This document shows positions 5,283-5,573 of a DNA stretch of 5,573 nt, piece by piece; positions within the stretch are counted from its first letter, which is position 1; every line of letters begins with the position of its first letter. Position numbers and translations under genes: made by a program. This DNA is from Clostridia bacterium (GTDB taxonomy: Bacteria; Aerophobota; Aerophobia; Aerophobales; AE-B3A): NCBI GenBank assembly GCA_009618505.1, contig WJOQ01000130.1, positions 1 to 5,573 of the forward strand, given 5' to 3'. Below the pieces are notes generated by a model. The model was not told the DNA's origin and did not search any database. It saw only the letters and a program-made list of their open reading frames with translations.

Positions 5283-5573
5283 ACCCAGCAGTTTCCGCAG
5301 TATCCCTGATTACGCTCAGCAGGGTCATATTCTAAGTGATCTAAGAGAGCGAAGGAGATTCTAGGATGTTGTTCGATCCACTGCCTAATTTCTGGCACGA
5401 TATAAGTTTGTGGAGCACTGTAGTAAGCTTCTATCCACTTCCGAAGGGTTTCTTTGTCAGGTCTCATAATGGTACCTTCATGTTGACCTCTACGCTCAGT
5501 TTCTTCAAGACCTGTTGCATTAATCTGAGCAACACTTATGGTCGCAAATATGCCAACCATTACTACCAATCCA
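5201..5573 (-). CDS. Secreted papain-like (C1A) cysteine protease, 5' part: signal peptide, propeptide region and catalytic Cys (frameshifted, runs off window end)
   Basis: This is the N-terminal part of the protease continued at 4038-5282 in another frame. Reading is open to the window end, and the earliest possible start here is a TTG at 5567-5569. The first residues (VVMVGIFATISVA) look like a signal-peptide core with a plausible cleavage after SVA, so the true start and basic n-region are probably just outside. About 70 polar residues follow as a short propeptide, without a recognisable ERFNIN motif. Next comes NQGYCGNCWVWSGTGILGIA, matching the papain QGxCGSCWAFS motif with oxyanion-hole Gln88 and nucleophile Cys94 (numbered from the TTG). 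The frame passes through the 11-G tract and stops 12 codons later at TGA (5201-5203), giving an unrelated tail. Alone, this product would lack the catalytic His and Asn and be inactive. Confidence 0.88.
   Translation of the reverse strand, partial: GLVVMVGIFATISVAQINATGLEETERRGQHEGTIMRPDKETLRKWIEAYYSAPQTYIVPEIRQWIEQHPRISFALLDHLEYDPAERNQGYCGNCWVWSGTGILGIALDVQGGGVKTASLLNT
5230..5240 (-). repeat. 11-base poly-G tract (coding strand) at the protease frameshift
   Basis: Eleven consecutive C on the plus strand, G on the coding strand, between the catalytic-Cys helix (ALDVQ) and the LSTQYL segment. With 11 G the upstream frame goes on to VKTASLLNT and stops. With 12 or 9 G, Gln-Gly(3-4)-Lys-Asp-Arg would join the two parts. 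The glycine run falls where papain-family proteins have a surface loop, so variation in its length would be tolerated. Confidence 0.9.

Overview
The window (AT-leaning, low-to-mid 40s % GC by eye) is a bacterial chromosomal segment with a Gram-negative (diderm) character. It combines a division/cell-wall cluster, an Rnf membrane subunit, and an outer-membrane/secreted protein pair. The pair consists of a PorV/PorQ-family outer-membrane protein and a signal-peptide-bearing papain-like protease that ends in a FlgD-Ig / type-A-sorting-like domain. That pairing occurs in the Bacteroidota–Chlorobiota group and in many uncultivated diderm lineages (for example Omnitrophota, Aerophobota, Cloacimonadota, WOR-3). 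The gene order does not look like a typical Bacteroidota dcw cluster, so I favour an uncultivated diderm phylum, but the sequence cannot settle this.

Left part (1-2250, minus strand): murB, then ftsQ, then ftsA (cut by the window start). They are transcribed leftward from a recognisable sigma70-type promoter just upstream of murB. ftsQ starts with GTG and ftsA with TTG. ftsQ and ftsA are separated by one base. murB and ftsQ are separated by about 100 bp with no ddl gene, and that gap holds a sequence resembling a decayed dispersed palindromic repeat.

Middle (2251-3075): a 180-bp divergent intergenic region carries back-to-back TTGACT-17-TAnAAT promoters, one for murB and one for a lone rnfE on the plus strand. 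Between the promoters lies a degenerate 7-bp tandem repeat. Part of it (20 of 21 bases) also occurs, inverted, inside the ftsA coding sequence at the window edge. No other rnf gene is adjacent.

Right part (3122-5573, minus strand): a secreted C1A-family cysteine protease gene is followed 31 bp downstream by a PorV-family gene with a strong Shine-Dalgarno sequence. The two look like a cargo/outer-membrane-partner operon. The protease gene is split into two frames exactly at an 11-G homopolymer on its coding strand. One end carries the catalytic Gln/Cys and the other the catalytic His/Asn, an Ig-like BACON-type domain and the C-terminal sorting-like domain. Adding one G or removing two would rejoin the gene, so the tract is either a phase-variation switch, an assembly error or a genuine disabling mutation. 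The 5' end of the protease gene, including the signal-peptide n-region, lies outside the window.
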